64,000 nt of DNA from Panagrolaimus kolymaensis (GCA_028622995.1 JAJQJQ010000034.1:1178001-1242000), one strand, 5' to 3'. Counted from the first letter of the stretch, positions 1 to 13,955 are shown. Translations and numbers: made by a program. The notes: generated from the sequence alone by a model not told the origin.

Positions 1-3000
1 AGGTGTAGTTGGAGTTTCATACACCGCTTATGATGACTCAAATAAAAGTCCAATAATTGCTTTTGATATGGGTGGAACTTCCACGGATGTCAGTCGATAT
101 GCTGGACATTTTAATGAAGTAATTGAAAGTGAAACCGATGGAATTATTATTCAATCACCCCAACTTGAAATAAACACTGTGGCTGCTGGCGGCGGTTCTA
201 GACTTTTTTTTAAAAATGGAATGTTTATTGTAGGGCCCCAGTCAAGTGGCTCCACTCCGGGTCCAATTTGTTATCGAAAAAATGGATATCTTTCCATCAC
301 TGATGCGAATATTGTTTTGAATCGAATTGTTCCAGAACATTTTCCAAAAATTTTTGGTAAAACTGAAGATCAGCCTCTCGATCGAGATGCAGCTGTGGAG
401 GAATTTAAAAAGCTTACAGAAGAAATAAATGCTCATATGACTACAAAAGGTCATGAAAAAATGACCATGGAAGATGTAGCGCTTGGATTTATTAAGGTTG
501 CAAATGAAACTATGTGTCGACCAATTCGAAGATTGACCGAAGCTAAAGGTTATGACACGGCCCAACATATTTTGGCTTGCTTTGGTGGAGCTGGAGGTCA
601 ACATGCTTGTGCAGTTGCCCGATCACTTGGTAAATTTATTTATGGAATTTTAAAACAAAAAAAAAATAAAATTTTAGGAATGAAAAAAGTTAAAATTCAC
701 AAAAATGCTGGAATTTTATCCGCTTATGGCTTAGTTTTGGCTGATGTGGTCGTAGAAAAACAAGCCCCTGTAATGAAAGCCATTCAATCTCACTTTGGCA
801 ATATAGAAAAATTATTTTCTAAACTTTCTAATGATGCCGTAAAACATCTTTCAACTCAAGGATTTAAAGAAGAGGAAGTACTCGTGGAAAAAATTTTGCA
901 TATGCGATATCATAAAACTGATGCAATTATTATGTGTTCGGATCAAGAAGGAAAATTGAAAACTAAAGATGATTTTATTGAGGAATTTAGTAAACAATAT
1001 ATGCGTGAATTTGGTTTTACCATTTCTGATCGAGAAATAATTGTTGATGATGTTCGGTAAGAAAAATAATAACTTCCCTTTTTTAAATTAAAAAGTAATA
1101 ATTTATTTTGTTTTTTCAGAGTACGAGGAATTGGAAAACGATATTTATCAGAAAAATCTAAAAAATTAAGTTCATCCAATGAACCTCCAAAACCTGTAGG
1201 AGAATATGATGGATTCTTTGAAGTTAGTTAAATGATACATACTTAAAAGTTTTACAATATTACGCAACAAATATTTAAATTTTATAGAAGGGCAAACAAA
1301 AAATGACTTTTTATAACCTTGAAGATCTTCGCCCTGGAAACGCCATAGAAGGACCAGCAGTTATCATTGATAAAAATTGGTAAAAAAAAATATTAGAACA
1401 ACTTAAAATAAAGTTAAACTTCTAAAATTTATTTTTAGTACTATTTTGGTTGAACCAAAATGCTCCGCTGAAATTACGGTAGATGGCGATATTGAAATTG
1501 GAGTTGAAAGTCTCGGTGTTGAATCTCTTGGAGATTCAATAAATTCTGTTCATTTATCAATATTCAGTCATCGTTTTATGAGTATTGCGGAACAAATGGG
1601 TTCCGTGCTTCAACGTTCTTCAATTTCCACTAATATTAAAGAAAGATTGGATTTTTCATGTGCTTTATTTGGACCTGATGGAGGCCTCGTGGCTAATGCT
1701 CCTCACATTCCAGTTCATTTAGGTCAGTTAAAAACTTGATTCTTAACACTTAAAATTTTTAATTATTATTTTTTAGGTGGTATGCAAGCAGCGGTACAAT
1801 ATCAATTAAATTATCATAATGAAAAAGACGGGAATGTTTTAAAACCTGGCGATGTTTTATTAAGTAACCATCCAATTGCTGGAGGGTCACATTTACCTGA
1901 TTTAACTGTTATTACTCCAGTTTTTATTGGAAATTCTAAAGAACCCGATTTCTTTGTTGCAAATCGTGGACATCATGCTGATATTGGAGGTCTTTCACCA
2001 GGATCCATGTCACCTCATTCCACATGTTTAGCTGAAGAAGGAGCAATTTTTACAACATTTAAAATAGTTTCAGAAGGAAAATTCCAAGAAGAAGAATTAA
2101 TAGAAATTTTAAAAGCACCTGGAAAAGTTCCTGGCTGTGCAGGAAGCCGAAATTTAAAGGATAATTTAGCAGATTTACGAGCTCAAATTGCTGCAAATCA
2201 AAAAGTAATTTCCTAAACTTTTTTTTGAAGGTGGTTATCTGATATTTTTTCCAGGGCATTGCTTTGCTTGAAGAACTCATAAAAGCATATGGAATTGACA
2301 CAGTAAAAAAATATATGGCCCACATTCAATTAACCGCTGAAAATACTGTTAGACAAATGTTAATGAAAAATGCAGAAAAGTTTGCTAAATCAGATGATGA
2401 AAAAATTGTGATCCTTTCATTCACAGATCGAATGGATGAAGGATCAACCATTACTTTGAATGTTTCAATTGCACGAGAAACTGTAAGAACCGAAAAAAAA
2501 ATTAGCTGTTTTTATAAATGTTTTTTAGGGTGATGCTGTATTTGATTTCACTGGAACATCTTGTCAAGTTTATTCAAGTATAAATGCTCCAAAAGCTATT
2601 ACAACTTCAGCAATTATTTATTGTTTGCGATGTCTTGTGGGTGAAGATATTCCATTAAATCAAGGTTGCTTGGCTCCTGTCAAAGTAAAATTTTACCCAA
2701 ATAAAAAATTATTTAAAGATATCAAATTTTTTTTATAGATTATTAACCCTGAAAACACTATAATCAACCCTGATGCTGATGCAGCAGTCGTAGGTGGAAA
2801 TGTTCAAACTTCCCAAAGACTTTGTGATGTTGTATTTGGCGCTTTCAAAGCTGTAGCAGCAAGTCAAGGTTGCATGAATAATGTAACATTTGGAGATGAA
2901 ACAATGGGTTATTATGAAACTGTTGCGGGTGGAGCAGGTGCTGGACCAGGATATAATGGTCGCTCAGGTGTTCATACACATATGACAAATACTCGAATTA

Positions 3001-3347
3001 CGGATCCAGAAATTTTGGAATCTCGTTATCCAGTTATTTTACGAAAATTCACTTTACGCCCACATTCAGGTGGCCAAGGAAAATATTCTGGTGGAGATGG
3101 AGTGGAACGATTTTTACAATTTCGCCGTCCCATTACAATGACATTGATGACCGAGCGACGAGTTTTAGCTCCATATGGCTTATATGGAGGCCATGATGGT
3201 AAACGAGGTATTAACATTCTTTATCGAGCCAATAAAAAATCACGAGTTAATATTGGACCTAAGAATTCTGTGAAAGTTGAACCAGGCGATATTTTTGAGC
3301 TTTCTACTCCTGGCGGTGGTGGATGGGAAGCTCCACAACAACAATAA
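1..3347 (+). CDS. OPLAH: 5-oxoprolinase (ATP-hydrolysing), 5' end outside window
   Basis: Enzyme of the gamma-glutamyl cycle: cleaves 5-oxo-L-proline to L-glutamate with ATP hydrolysis in the cytosol. Nine exons are visible: <1-629, 678-1056, 1120-1222, 1288-1379, 1439-1722, 1777-2204, 2255-2482, 2529-2684, 2739-3347, giving about 968 residues. The mammalian enzyme is near 1,290, so roughly the first 300 residues lie upstream. Seen: the HyuA-type segment [15 protein letters not shown] and [13 protein letters not shown], then [12 protein letters not shown]. The HyuB-type half carries [73 protein letters not shown] and a C-terminal STPGGGGW. The first intron (630-677, 48 bp) is in frame and has no stop, so the raw reading frame runs through it. 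The family match requires its removal ([13 protein letters not shown]). The stop codon overlaps an AATAAA (3343-3348); another AATAAA is at 3546-3551. No break or missing motif seen. Confidence 0.96.
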
Positions 3348-3826
3348 ATGTACCTTTACTTACTTTTTTTTAAAAACATTTTTTGTTTTGTTTTTTTATA
3401 ACTTTTTTGCAAAATTTTATATATTTATATTTATATTATCACCAATCAACATAAAATATGATAAAAAAAATATATATTTAAATCGTTCAATCAAAAAAAT
3501 TACATTACACAAACCAGTAAAAGAAGAAAAAAACAAGAGATCTTTAATAAACTAGTAAACTAACACAGCCAAAACAAAACATATATTTTTTATAACATTA
3601 AAAAAAATTTCTAAAAAAAGTAACTAAAACCTTTTTTTGTTGCATCACCACATCAAATAAAATAGGAAAAAAACAATAACAAACAAAAAGAATAAAATTT
3701 TTATGAAACATTTTTTTTATTAAAAATAATTATTTAAATTTTTTTACCCATTTTTTTTAAAATTTTTTGAAAAAGAACCGTAATAAAGTTATTCAATTTT
3801 TATAAAGGATTTTATTATAGATTAAA
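3348..3826. other. convergent 3' intergenic region
   Basis: AT-rich spacer between the tail-to-tail 5-oxoprolinase and ELL genes. No coding similarity seen. Candidate polyadenylation signals: AATAAA at 3546-3551 for the plus-strand gene, and TTTATT at 3811-3816 (AATAAA on the minus strand) 11 bases past the ELL stop. These hexamers are common by chance in such AT-rich DNA. Confidence 0.4.
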
Positions 3827-6800
3827 TCATTTTTCTTCGGGCCCATAATAATCATCCAAACGCTGACGTAAAACTTGAATGGCTTTAGTCATATTTGAAA
3901 CCGTTTGCCGCTGTTCTGCAAACTCCGAATCTTGAAGGCATCGAGCTGCATAAGTACGAATTTTTTGTTCCAACTGCAAAAATAAATTTTAGGATTTAAA
4001 AAATTAAATGTAAAAGGTTTTTAATTTTTTTTACCTCCTCTCTTTCTTTGCTGGTTTTAGCTTTATTCATTCGTTCAATATAAAGGCTTAAATCATTTTG
4101 AACCTTTAATAATTTATTGTAAGCTTTTTCATATAATTCATAATAGGTCTGAAATTTGCATTAAATTACTTTTTTATCTCATTGAAAAAAGAAAACTCAC
4201 TAATTCATGCTTGGAACAAACTTGAGCTTCAGCTTGATTTCGAATAGGCGGATATTTATCTTCATAATTTTTTGAAGGCTTTAATGGATCCGATAATAAT
4301 TTTAATAAATCTTGAATATTTATTTTTTGTAATTCTTCAGCAGCTAATTTTTCAGGGTTTAATGGTTTCATTTCTTTTATAGTTGGAGGCGCCATTTTTG
4401 CTTCTCGCGGCACTGGTTTACTAAGTTTTTCAGCAGGGGCCAATAAGAATTTATCCGGTGTTGGTACCGCTGCTTTTGAAGCAATAACAGTCTCCTTTAA
4501 TGGTTTTTCTTGGGCTTGAATTTTATCTTTTGATGATTTTTCCTTAAATTTATCTTTTTCTCGTTCCTTGGTTTTTTCCTTATCTTTGCGCTTTTCCTTT
4601 TCCTTCACTTTTTCTTCCTCTTTTGGCTTTACAGCAACTTTGTCGAACTTTTCAGTAACTTTTGATGATATTTGTAAGTTTGGCAAAAATCCATTTTGTA
4701 CTTTCTTTTCTTTTTCTGCCAATTCTTTAATCGACTCAGATTCTGAATGTTTATGAGATCGATGGCGGTGCTTCTCCTTTTTATGTTCTCTATCCTTCTT
4801 TTCCTTTTTTGGTTTTTCATTTGGGGTTGAAATTCCATTGTTTGTCGGCTCAGTTTTTGCTTCTTTTTTAATTTCTTTCTCCAATAATGGCATTTTATTG
4901 CTACTGCTGTTGCTGCTACTTCTATCATGATGGCGGTGATGTCGATCTTTAGATTTTTCATTTGATTTTGTGGCTTCCTTTTGACTCGAAGAAGAAGATG
5001 GTTCTTTAACAAAATTTTCTTTAACCATTTTTATTGAAATTGAAGGTGTTTGTGATTCTTTGAAAGAAGAATTTTCTTTCAGCGTCGATATTTTTAATTT
5101 TTCTATTTTTGGTTTTTCTTCTTCTTTAGATTTTTCTTTATGACGATGTTTTTCACTTTTTTCTTTTGGCTGATGCTTATCTGATTTTTGGAGCTTCTTT
5201 TCTACTGTAGAAATACCATCCTCTACTTTCTGTATATTTTGAACAATTTCCAATTTTTCGGATTTTTGCGACAACTTTTCTGCATTATCCACTTCCCGTT
5301 TAATAACAATATTTTTTTCTTCTATGGCTTCCCATTTAGCAGCTTTTTCTTCCATCATTTTGCGATGATCTTCTTCAATTTTTTTATTTTCTCGCTTTTG
5401 ATGTTTTTCCTTCTTCTTTTCTCTTTTTTCTTTCATTTTTTTCATTGTCTCATCATCGAGTTTTTGAACCAGCGCTTTGGTTTTTTCCGATTCAATGCTT
5501 TTGATATCTGCATCGAGTGTGGTGGGTTCGGATTTAATTTTTAGCTTTAAATTGGCTTCAGATTTTGCTGTTATTGATTCATGATTCGATGAAAATTTAA
5601 TTTGCTTTGGTGAATCCATTTTATGGTTCTTTTTTGAAATATGAATCCCATTTATTGGCATTTTATCTTCAACTTTTGATGCTTTTGTAAATCCATTATA
5701 TAGTTGATTTCTAAAAAGGAATAAAAATTATTTTCGTTTTTAATTTTTTCATTTTGTTAAAGCTTACTTTTCTTCTTTGATAATAGTTTCAATTTTATCT
5801 TTTGAACGCTGATGATTATTTTTTGAAATAGAATCTGATCGTTCTCCCGATTTAAATCCATTTTGTTGTTGTTGTTGTGGCTTTGGGCTTGCAAAAGAGT
5901 TTGAGTTTGAATATGGACTTCCACGAATTTTTTGAAAATCACTTTGTGACGATGATTTTGGTATCGAAGGCGCAACAGGGATGGATAATGAATTTACAGA
6001 TGATTCTCTGTCAATCGATTGAATATTTGTATTTGATTTATCAGGGGTAATTAATCGTTTCTTAGCTAGCGGAGCATCACATTCATCATTATTAATATTC
6101 AAAGGTGAATTGAAACTTGTCATTATCGATTTAATTGCTGTTCTTGTTTCAGCCGTCAAACCATTTAATTTTCTTTTTTCAACAATTTTAGGTAAATTAT
6201 ATTCATTTTCAATTTGCATAGTATTTTGTGGACTTGGAGTTGAACAAGTACTAGCATCGGATGCAATATCCGGTGATGTGGTAGTTGAATTATTCATTGA
6301 CGGGGTTGCTGGATCCTTGCGTGGTTTAGATCTTGGCGCAACTAATGGGCCACGTTTGCTTGATCTCATAGGTGCAAAACAGTTTCCTGCTTTTACATCA
6401 GTTTCTGATAGGGCTTGCCTCACTCTTTCACGATCTTCCGTAGAATAACCTTCCCAATCAATATTTATTTCACGATAATATTTAGGTAATAAAGCAATTT
6501 TTGGTGGATTTACATATACTTCAGCAACCTAGAAAAAAATGAATTTAGTTGATCAAAAACCAATAATAAAAGTCGATTATAAAAAAACTTACTTCACAAA
6601 TAACTTCACGAATTTTTCTTTTAGCTGATTCTGGTACTATTCCGGATGGTAATCCCGTAGACATAATATGATCAACAATTTCATCTTGAGTTTTAAATCT
6701 TCCACATGCAATATAATGAATAACTTGTTGTTTGAGGGCATAATCATTAGGGCCACGGGGTTGTGGAATTCCAGGCCCACTAACTTTGTTGTTTGTGGCA

Positions 6801-7637
6801 GCAGCGGCTAAAGATGAAAGTGAAGAAGAAGAATTTGATGCTCTAAGATTTGATGAAGATAACCCGTTGTTTCGCGAATTTTGAGAAGGTGGAGGAGGAG
6901 GAATGGATTTTGGTATAGTTCCAATCCGATTTATTATAGGCTTATCTAAAAAAAATTATACTTTTTTGTTGGTATATTTTTTAAAGAAAAATACTTACTT
7001 TTAAATGAATATTTTTCACCAGGTTTAATAATTGGCGAAGCTATCATTTGCGTCCTACATTTATTTGATTCCATTTCAAGATGTTTTGATAAATTTGCGG
7101 CTTTCAGCCTACTTGATTGAAATGTTTGTTCTGTAGGTTTTACTTGAGCTCGAATATTTATATTTGCAACATCATAAAATATATTATTTTTGGAGGAAGA
7201 AGAAGAAGATTTTGATTTACATAGTGCATGAGTTAAATTTCCTGATACCCGTTCAAAATAGCATTCAAATTTTAATGAAGGAGAGTTATGTGTTTTAATT
7301 TCAATTGTTATACTCTTAAAAAATATATATAAATTTAGTAATTTGTTTAATTTTTTCCATAAAAAAAATATTTTTTTCGCACCTTTTGATTAATATGCAC
7401 AAGAACTTCATAGCCATTTTGAGCAGCTTTTTGTATATTTTGATAACAATCATCCGTGAGTTTTATATTTACAGCTTGTTTTTGTGGTATTAATCCATTA
7501 TGAAGTTGCAAAATATTTGTGGATACACTAGTGGATGGTAAAGATCTAGAGGTGGTGACGCCGTTGCTGGTTTGTTGTTGTTGTAGTTGTTGATTGTTGA
7601 TACCCAAGACATTATGAGGCGTTCTTCGACTTATCAT
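3827..7637 (-). CDS. ELL: ELL-family RNA polymerase II elongation factor
   Basis: ELL proteins suppress Pol II pausing in the super/little elongation complexes in the nucleus. Seven exons, in coding order 7637-7383, 7314-6999, 6945-6593, 6528-5768, 5710-4201, 4148-4035, 3973-3827, join in one frame to 1,151 residues. Seen: an N-terminal ELL-type region ending in a helical block (LKQQVIHYIACGRFKTQDEI, near residue 260) and INIDWEGYSTEDRERVRQAL near 330. A long Ser/Lys/Glu-rich linker follows (mixed KEKEKRKDKEK and HRHHDRSSS runs, about 560-1,000). The C-terminus is an Occludin/ELL domain starting KYPPIRNQAEAQ near 1,047 and ending LRQRLDDYYGPEEK. Vertebrate ELL is about 620 residues; insect relatives exceed 1,000. 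Start chosen at the first ATG after an acceptor at 7646-7645. A GTG codon two codons upstream is less likely. Identification is strong from both ends. Confidence 0.9.
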
Positions 7638-7660
7638 TGACACCCTGAATATAATTTTTT
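7638..7660 (-). promoter_or_regulatory. candidate 5' acceptor (trans-splice or 5'UTR intron) for ELL
   Basis: On the minus strand a T-rich tract ends ATATTCAG at 7646-7645, only 7 bases before the ELL ATG at 7637. No partner donor with coding sequence is seen upstream. This fits either spliced-leader trans-splicing or a 5'UTR intron. Confidence 0.4.
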
Positions 7661-10600
7661 TAAGTTTAATTTTTGATGCTTTTTACATTGTATTCCAAAA
7701 GGGAGAGAGAAAAAAAGGATCGCGATGTAGAAAAAAAAATCATTTTTTATGTAGATAACGATTCTCACGTATTAGATTAAAAGAAAAAAATAGAGTAGAA
7801 AACGCATAAAAAAATGTTTGGTTTGAATGTCAATCATCACAAACATTTTCTTTTTTGTTCGTTGATAAGAAAGATAAAGGCGCTTTTTTTCTCCAATAAA
7901 ATAGATATAAAGGAGCTTATGCACCCACACATACATGCATATTTGTTGATAAATTGTTTAGTCGGAATTTTTTGCTTTGTTTTCAACTGCTTTTTTTTAT
8001 TCCTTTCTTTTTTTTGTTGCTTCCTGCGCGCGAACGAATATAATTCAAATTAGTGTGAAGAAAAATATTTAACGTGAAGAAAAGCAGCCATGTGTCAAGA
8101 CAAACTAAACCAGTCATTCATCCTTCTTTTCTTTCTTACTTCTATTGCTACTCCTGCTACACCACTATCAAATAAAATAAAAGAGAGAAGAAAATATTGT
8201 CAAAAAAAAGACGCTGCGCAACAAAAAAAAGCAATGAGCAGCAGCAACAAGAAAAAATGAGGCATAGCGGCGTCCGACACAAATCCCCACATAACACAGA
8301 CGTTAACGATTGGGATAATATGCATGGGTGATATGCTGCAGTTCGATATTTTCAACCAATATATGTCTAGTTTAGAAAAAAGAGCAATGAATGGGTAATA
8401 AATATTTTAAAAGAGAATCACAGTCTCGTTAATTAACAGCCACAACGACAGCAGAAGAAATTAAAATGGTTATAAAAATAAATGTGTGTAACACCCGTCT
8501 AAGATTTAAAAGAAAATCAAATCAGGATCTTGATTTCACACGATGATACGCGCGGTCTTTTATTATTTATTTTATATTTATGGCGCCTAACAGCAAAGAA
8601 AAACGCAATTAGTAGAGATTAATTTAAGAAGTATGTATAATGATTTCAGCGATAATTAGTCAGTCAGTTATTTTTTGCGCAAAAAATATATATAGAAATT
8701 TTTTTAATAGAGCAGACAGAAATATTTTTAAGAAAAAAATGTGGTTTTTATCCAGACATTTTTCTTTCTTTATTCTTTCCATATTTGTTAAAAAATAAAT
8801 ATAAAGCGTTAAAAAAACTTATATGTTAGTTTACTTCTTACATCACAGACAAATTAAATCAATTGCTGAAAGGGGTAATAAACACACACAAAAAAAAACG
8901 AAAAAAGAAAGAAGCTTCTTTTTTCCAATCAAAGTGTTTCGAACGCTTTTTTTTCATGTGTTTGAGCTACTACGACTACTAACTCCCTCGCATTCGCAAT
9001 CAATCCTCCGAATGGGCGAAGAAATAAGGTATCTATCATAAAAAAATATGACACTAAAATGTCAATGAAAAAATTAGACTTGTTCAACAACCAAAAAAGA
9101 AGAAAATAGGTACAGAAACGCTAAATATGCCTATCAAATTCAACATCATCATTTGTGGAAAAAAAAGAAAGAAAAAAAGAAAAATCTTGTTCTATCAACT
9201 TTTTTTTATCAGTAAAAAATGGAAAGAGAAAAAAAACGAGAAACAATTCCACGAATACATACTCCGAAAAGACGGAAAGAAGGAACATAAAGGTTAAAAA
9301 AATTAAAAAAACTGTAAACCTTCTTCAACTATGTATTTTTTTTCTCAAAAGGAGCAACTTTAAATTTGAAAATTCGACAAAATTGAAATTATCGATACTC
9401 AAAAATAAAAATAGCGAAAAGTAAAATGGCTATCTCGCATTAATTTTTTCAATGAATTTAAGATTATTTTTAAAACAACAAAAATTATTTTCATACATAT
9501 TTGTTGTATTCATCAATCGTCAATAATAAAACAACAAAAATCAGCACCAAAAAAAGTGTTTTTCTTTCGCTATGGTTTTTATTTTATTTTTTTATGGTTT
9601 AAAAACTCGCCCAAAATCAATGATCCCATTTATGGAAAAAAGAGGGGGGAAGTGAAGTGAAACACAAACGTTTTTTGTTTTTCTGTCAACCAAAAAAATA
9701 AAAAGTAAATATTAAGATCACAAAAATTTTAGAGACCTAACCAATAACAACAACTACCACCAATAAAGGAAAGAAGGGAGAGAGAAATAAATTTTGAATG
9801 TTCATCAATTTGTATTTTTTTTCTATAATATTTTTCGTGGCAGGCAAATAACATGTAACAACAACAACCGTATGAAATGGAAGAAAAAAATATATGAGGG
9901 AAGCAAAAATATTTTTTAAAAAATGTTTAGTTTTTTTTCTTGAATTGATAAAAGAAACGAAAGAAAAATAAAGGTATGACGCACTTTTTTTTTCTTCTTC
10001 TTCGCTATTCTCGAAAAAGTTAAACATCGAAAAGGTGGAATAAATAGAGGCCCAAAGATATAAAAGTTTGTATGAACTATATAAAAAATAAATAAAGCTA
10101 TACTCTACCGATTAAAATATGAGAAAGGGCTTTACATATTTTAGATAGATTTTTTTAATTTGAAAAAAGTTTGGACTTTTTCGTTGTCAAAATATTTTGT
10201 AATCAAAAAATTTCTTTTTTCAACGGTTTTCCTTTTCTATTTTGAAATCAATGAAAAAAAGAGAAAAAAAGTATCATCAAGAAGATATTTTAGTCGTAGT
10301 CGCCGCTGATGGAAAAAAAGAGGGGAGCAGAAATGAAAAAAAATTATATGAAAGAAATGAAATGAAACGAAAAACGTTTGAAACAAATAAAAACGAATCG
10401 AATCAACCAATAAATAAAATGTCTATCAAAATCTAAATCAAACAAAAAAAAAGGAAAAAAGAAAAGGTTTTTGATAAGAAGAAGAAAAAAAAATCAAAAA
10501 AGCTGCTACGCTACCCTGCCTATCGACTTTTTTCTCTCTCCTTTTCCATATTTGATAAATAAATTTATTTTTCTGCGAAAGACAATCATAAAAATGAAAA

Positions 10601-13600
10601 AACAGTTTGTCCCTTTTTTCTTTTTCGAGAAATCCATAGAATAAAACAAAAACCTTTGCAACGAAAATAAAAAAAAGATCAAATAGAAATAAAGCAAAAT
10701 AGCTGCTGCAACAACAACGACAAAAAAAAGAATAAAAAAAAGAGTTCTCTCAAAACCTTTTTTTCTTTTTTTTTCTTTTTTAAGCCCCAAGAATAGAAAA
10801 AAGAGAAAGAGAGACAAGAAGAGATGAGATGAGTATACACACACAAACAATAGAAAGGTCTCAAAAGAAAAAGAAAGGGGATGAAAATGAGAAATGGATA
10901 AAAAGCTGGCTTTAACCTTTCAAAGCCAAACTAATATTTTAGAATAAAAAAATTAACAGTTTAAAAACACTTTTAAGTTTTTTTGGTTAAATTTATTACA
11001 TTTATAAATTGTTTGAATTAAAACTATTTTGTAGCAATAAAAATTTTTAACGAAATTTTTAAGTACCTTGAAATATAATATTTCCTAATTTATTTAGTAA
11101 AATAAAAATTTATGATCAATTTGAGGCAATAAAAAAAGAAGGAAAAAAATGACTGTGAAAATAAAAAAATTCATCATTCAACAACATGTTCGAAAACGAT
11201 GATGGACGCATTTTTTTGATAATAAAGCGAACGATCCTTTCCTCTTTTGCTCCATCATATGTATGTGCACACATTTGACAAATAAAAAAAATATGTTTAA
11301 AAAATAATTTTGAAAATATATATAAAAAACTCTTCGTTCGCCGCTGATAGTTCCGTCGTTTCCCCGACGTTCGTTTTTCGAATAAAGTCATTTAAAAAAA
11401 GAAAAAAATGAGAGAAATCCATCCATCCATCAAACAACCAAGCAAGCAAGAATAGACACAGGCGTTTTTTTTCCTTCTTTTTATGATCGTCGCAATAATC
11501 GCGCTATTTTTTTTCTTGTTCGTTGTTTGCCCCGGTAGCTCAGTGATCCAATGAAAAATATTTCAAACAAAAAAATCGAATGGAAGCTGTCTCTCTTTTT
11601 TTTTGTTGTTGCTTGTCACCTCTCTCCTAGCCACCATCAAACACACTCAATTCAATCTTTTTAAATTCTCAAATTGATTTTAAAATCTTTATATATATTT
11701 TTATAGCTGTGTTTGAGGCATACATGCTCAAACTTTCAGAAAGCCAAAATGAAAGAAAGTTAAAAGATACAAGGATTTTTTTGCGTTCGTTCGTTCGTAT
11801 ATATATTTTTTTTCATATCAAACAGAAAAAATGGAAATATGGTGCAATAGGTGATGGTGAAATAAAAAAAACATACATTTTTGGGAATGTTGAGATGAAA
11901 AAAAAATTTAAAAAACCAGACGACGACGAAAAAATGCGCAGTTTAAAAAAAGAGAGACAAAAGGTGTCCACCAATATTGGAAATAAAGAAGAGAAGAAAA
12001 AAAGCCTCAAGAGAAAATGAATGAAATGAGCTAACAAGAAGAAGAAGACGAGACTCCCAAAAATGAGTAGTTGTAGTAGCTAAAGGGAAAATGAGTGAGA
12101 CTTGAATGTGAGGAATTTTTGTTTAGCCCTCATGTGCTTTGGCTGCTGGCTCCTACTGCATTTAAGCTTTCCTTTTTTTGATTGCTTAGTTTAGTTTTTT
12201 TCCCAAAATAAGTAAAAAAAACTAACGACGACAGATTTACGACGACTGATGGAAATGGAAATGGAATAAAAATGGTGATTGATCCACATTTTTTTTGTTC
12301 TATTCTCTCATTCCTTTTTATTATTGAAATAATAACAAAAATGCAAACATATCTTTCTTTCTGTCATTCTCTCAATCAACCAAAAAAATATATATTTCTC
12401 ACTCAATCAAACAACCAAAAGAAAAAGAAATCAATTTGTCGTCGTTGAGTTGTCGATTAAAACAACCACAGCCACAATCACACAAAAAAAATTTCATGAA
12501 ACCCCTACCCGGAACACACAAATAGAAAGATAGAAAGCACAAAAAAACATAAAATAAAAAAATAAAATATACGTGCATTGATCAATATATTCTATAAAAA
12601 AAGTTGTGTTTTTTCTTTTCTTTTCCTTTCTTTTTTCTTTCTTTGTCAAAATGAACAGAGAGAAATGGCAATATGACAGGTAGGTAGGTATGGTTGTGAA
12701 CAAGTAGAAGAAGAAGTGTAGATAGAGGAGTTGTTATTAGTTGTTGTGCTTATCGCAATCACACATTTTTTCAACTTTTTTTTTGCCAAGCGTGCGCAAA
12801 ATAAAAGAAAAAAGGGAAACAAAAAGAAAAAAGAAAATTGTGGAGGATTCTTTTCTTCCTTTATTTTTTTATTTTTTATTTCAAACATGCGTTGGTGGTA
12901 ATGGTGGTTGGTTGCTACAAACCAAAAAAGGAAAAAATAAAGGAAAATAACGCTCCCAAAAAAATTTTTTATTCTTTTTTTTTTTTTTGGATGATGAAAG
13001 GTCAACAACACCAAAAACAAAAAAATAAAACGTTAATGCCATATTTAGAATTTAGAAGGTTTTATAAAAAATTGTAAATATGTATGCAATATTGATGAAA
13101 AACAAAACAGAAAAAAAACATTTTAAAAAATAGAGGGGAAAGTCAATAAATAAAAGTATTCAAAGCTTAGTTGCGGATTGGGAAAAAAAGGAGAGAATTT
13201 TTATTCATTTTTGAATTTAACGAATAATTATTTAATTTTTTCTTTTATTTTTTGTTTCGCCAAATGCTTTTTTTTCTTCTTCACCAACCATAACAATAAT
13301 AATTACTCATGTTTAACGAGAGAAAAAAAAAACTAAATTGAAAGCAAATTGACAAAAGAAAAAAGTATCTCAGGCAAGCAGCAATAGTCAGCCAATAAAT
13401 GAAAGAATGATTCAGCACATGACCCAAACTAAACTTTTTTTTCCTTCCATTTTTTTTGTCGTTGATTACCAATCTTTTCTTCATCCAAGTTAAAAAGTTT
13501 ATAAGTTATGTTCTGCTCAATCAACCGGTCTTTTGGGGGTTCGTTCGTTCGTTGTTCGTTTTTTTATTTGATGAGTTAAGCTGAAAGTTAAAAAAAACAT

Positions 13601-13940
13601 AGACATTCCATTCTTCCACACAGGTTTTAGTTGTTGCTACCGTAGACAAAAAAATTTATTTTTGGAAGTTATTTTTTGCGTTTTTTCTATACATTTTTTT
13701 CTTTCTTTTTGAATGAGAGCGACTTCTTTATGCTTCGATTCGTTTTCCAAAAAAAAAAAACATACATGCAAAGAAGAGACAAAAAAGCTATGTATTTTTA
13801 TTTGCTTTTCTAAGCTTAAACTTTCTTGAAAGTTTTTGTCTTAAAACGAACATATTTATGGAGTGCCATTCTCAAAAATAATGTTTGACATGAGTAATTT
13901 TCTATGCATTAAAAAGAAAAGTATAAAACGTTTACTAAAT
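7661..13940. other. 6.3 kb non-coding region between divergent ELL and UNC-24 genes
   Basis: Very AT-rich, dominated by A- and T-homopolymers, GAAAA/TTTTC runs and short simple repeats (for example GTTCGTTCGTTCGT near 11,786 and 13,545, CCATCCATCCATC near 11,420, TTCTTCTTCTTC near 9,991). Open frames here are Lys/Phe-rich translations of homopolymers on both strands and match no family I recognise. No tRNA boxes or repeat-element ends were found. It must hold the promoters of both flanking genes, and may contain 5'UTR introns. Confidence 0.5.
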
Positions 13941-13955
13941 TTCTTTTTAAGTATG
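13935..13955 (+). promoter_or_regulatory. candidate 5' acceptor upstream of UNC-24-like gene
   Basis: TTTCTTTTTAAG ends at 13951, 50 bases before the ATG at 14001, and resembles the internal acceptors of this gene. No matching coding exon is seen upstream, so it may be a trans-splice or 5'UTR acceptor. Confidence 0.3.

Noticed and set aside
242..604. Minus-strand frame of 120 codons
   Set aside because: Shadow of the 5-oxoprolinase exon.
4568..5544. Phe/Ser-rich plus-strand frames
   Set aside because: Antisense of the Lys/Glu-rich ELL linker.
11525..11550. tRNA-like GGTAGCTCAGT motif
   Set aside because: Resembles an A-box, but no B-box or cloverleaf follows within tRNA distance.
8823..13484. 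Many 60-125 codon open frames on both strands
   Set aside because: They are translations of A/T homopolymers (Lys/Glu or Phe/Ser rich), overlap on opposite strands, and show no family pattern or splice context.
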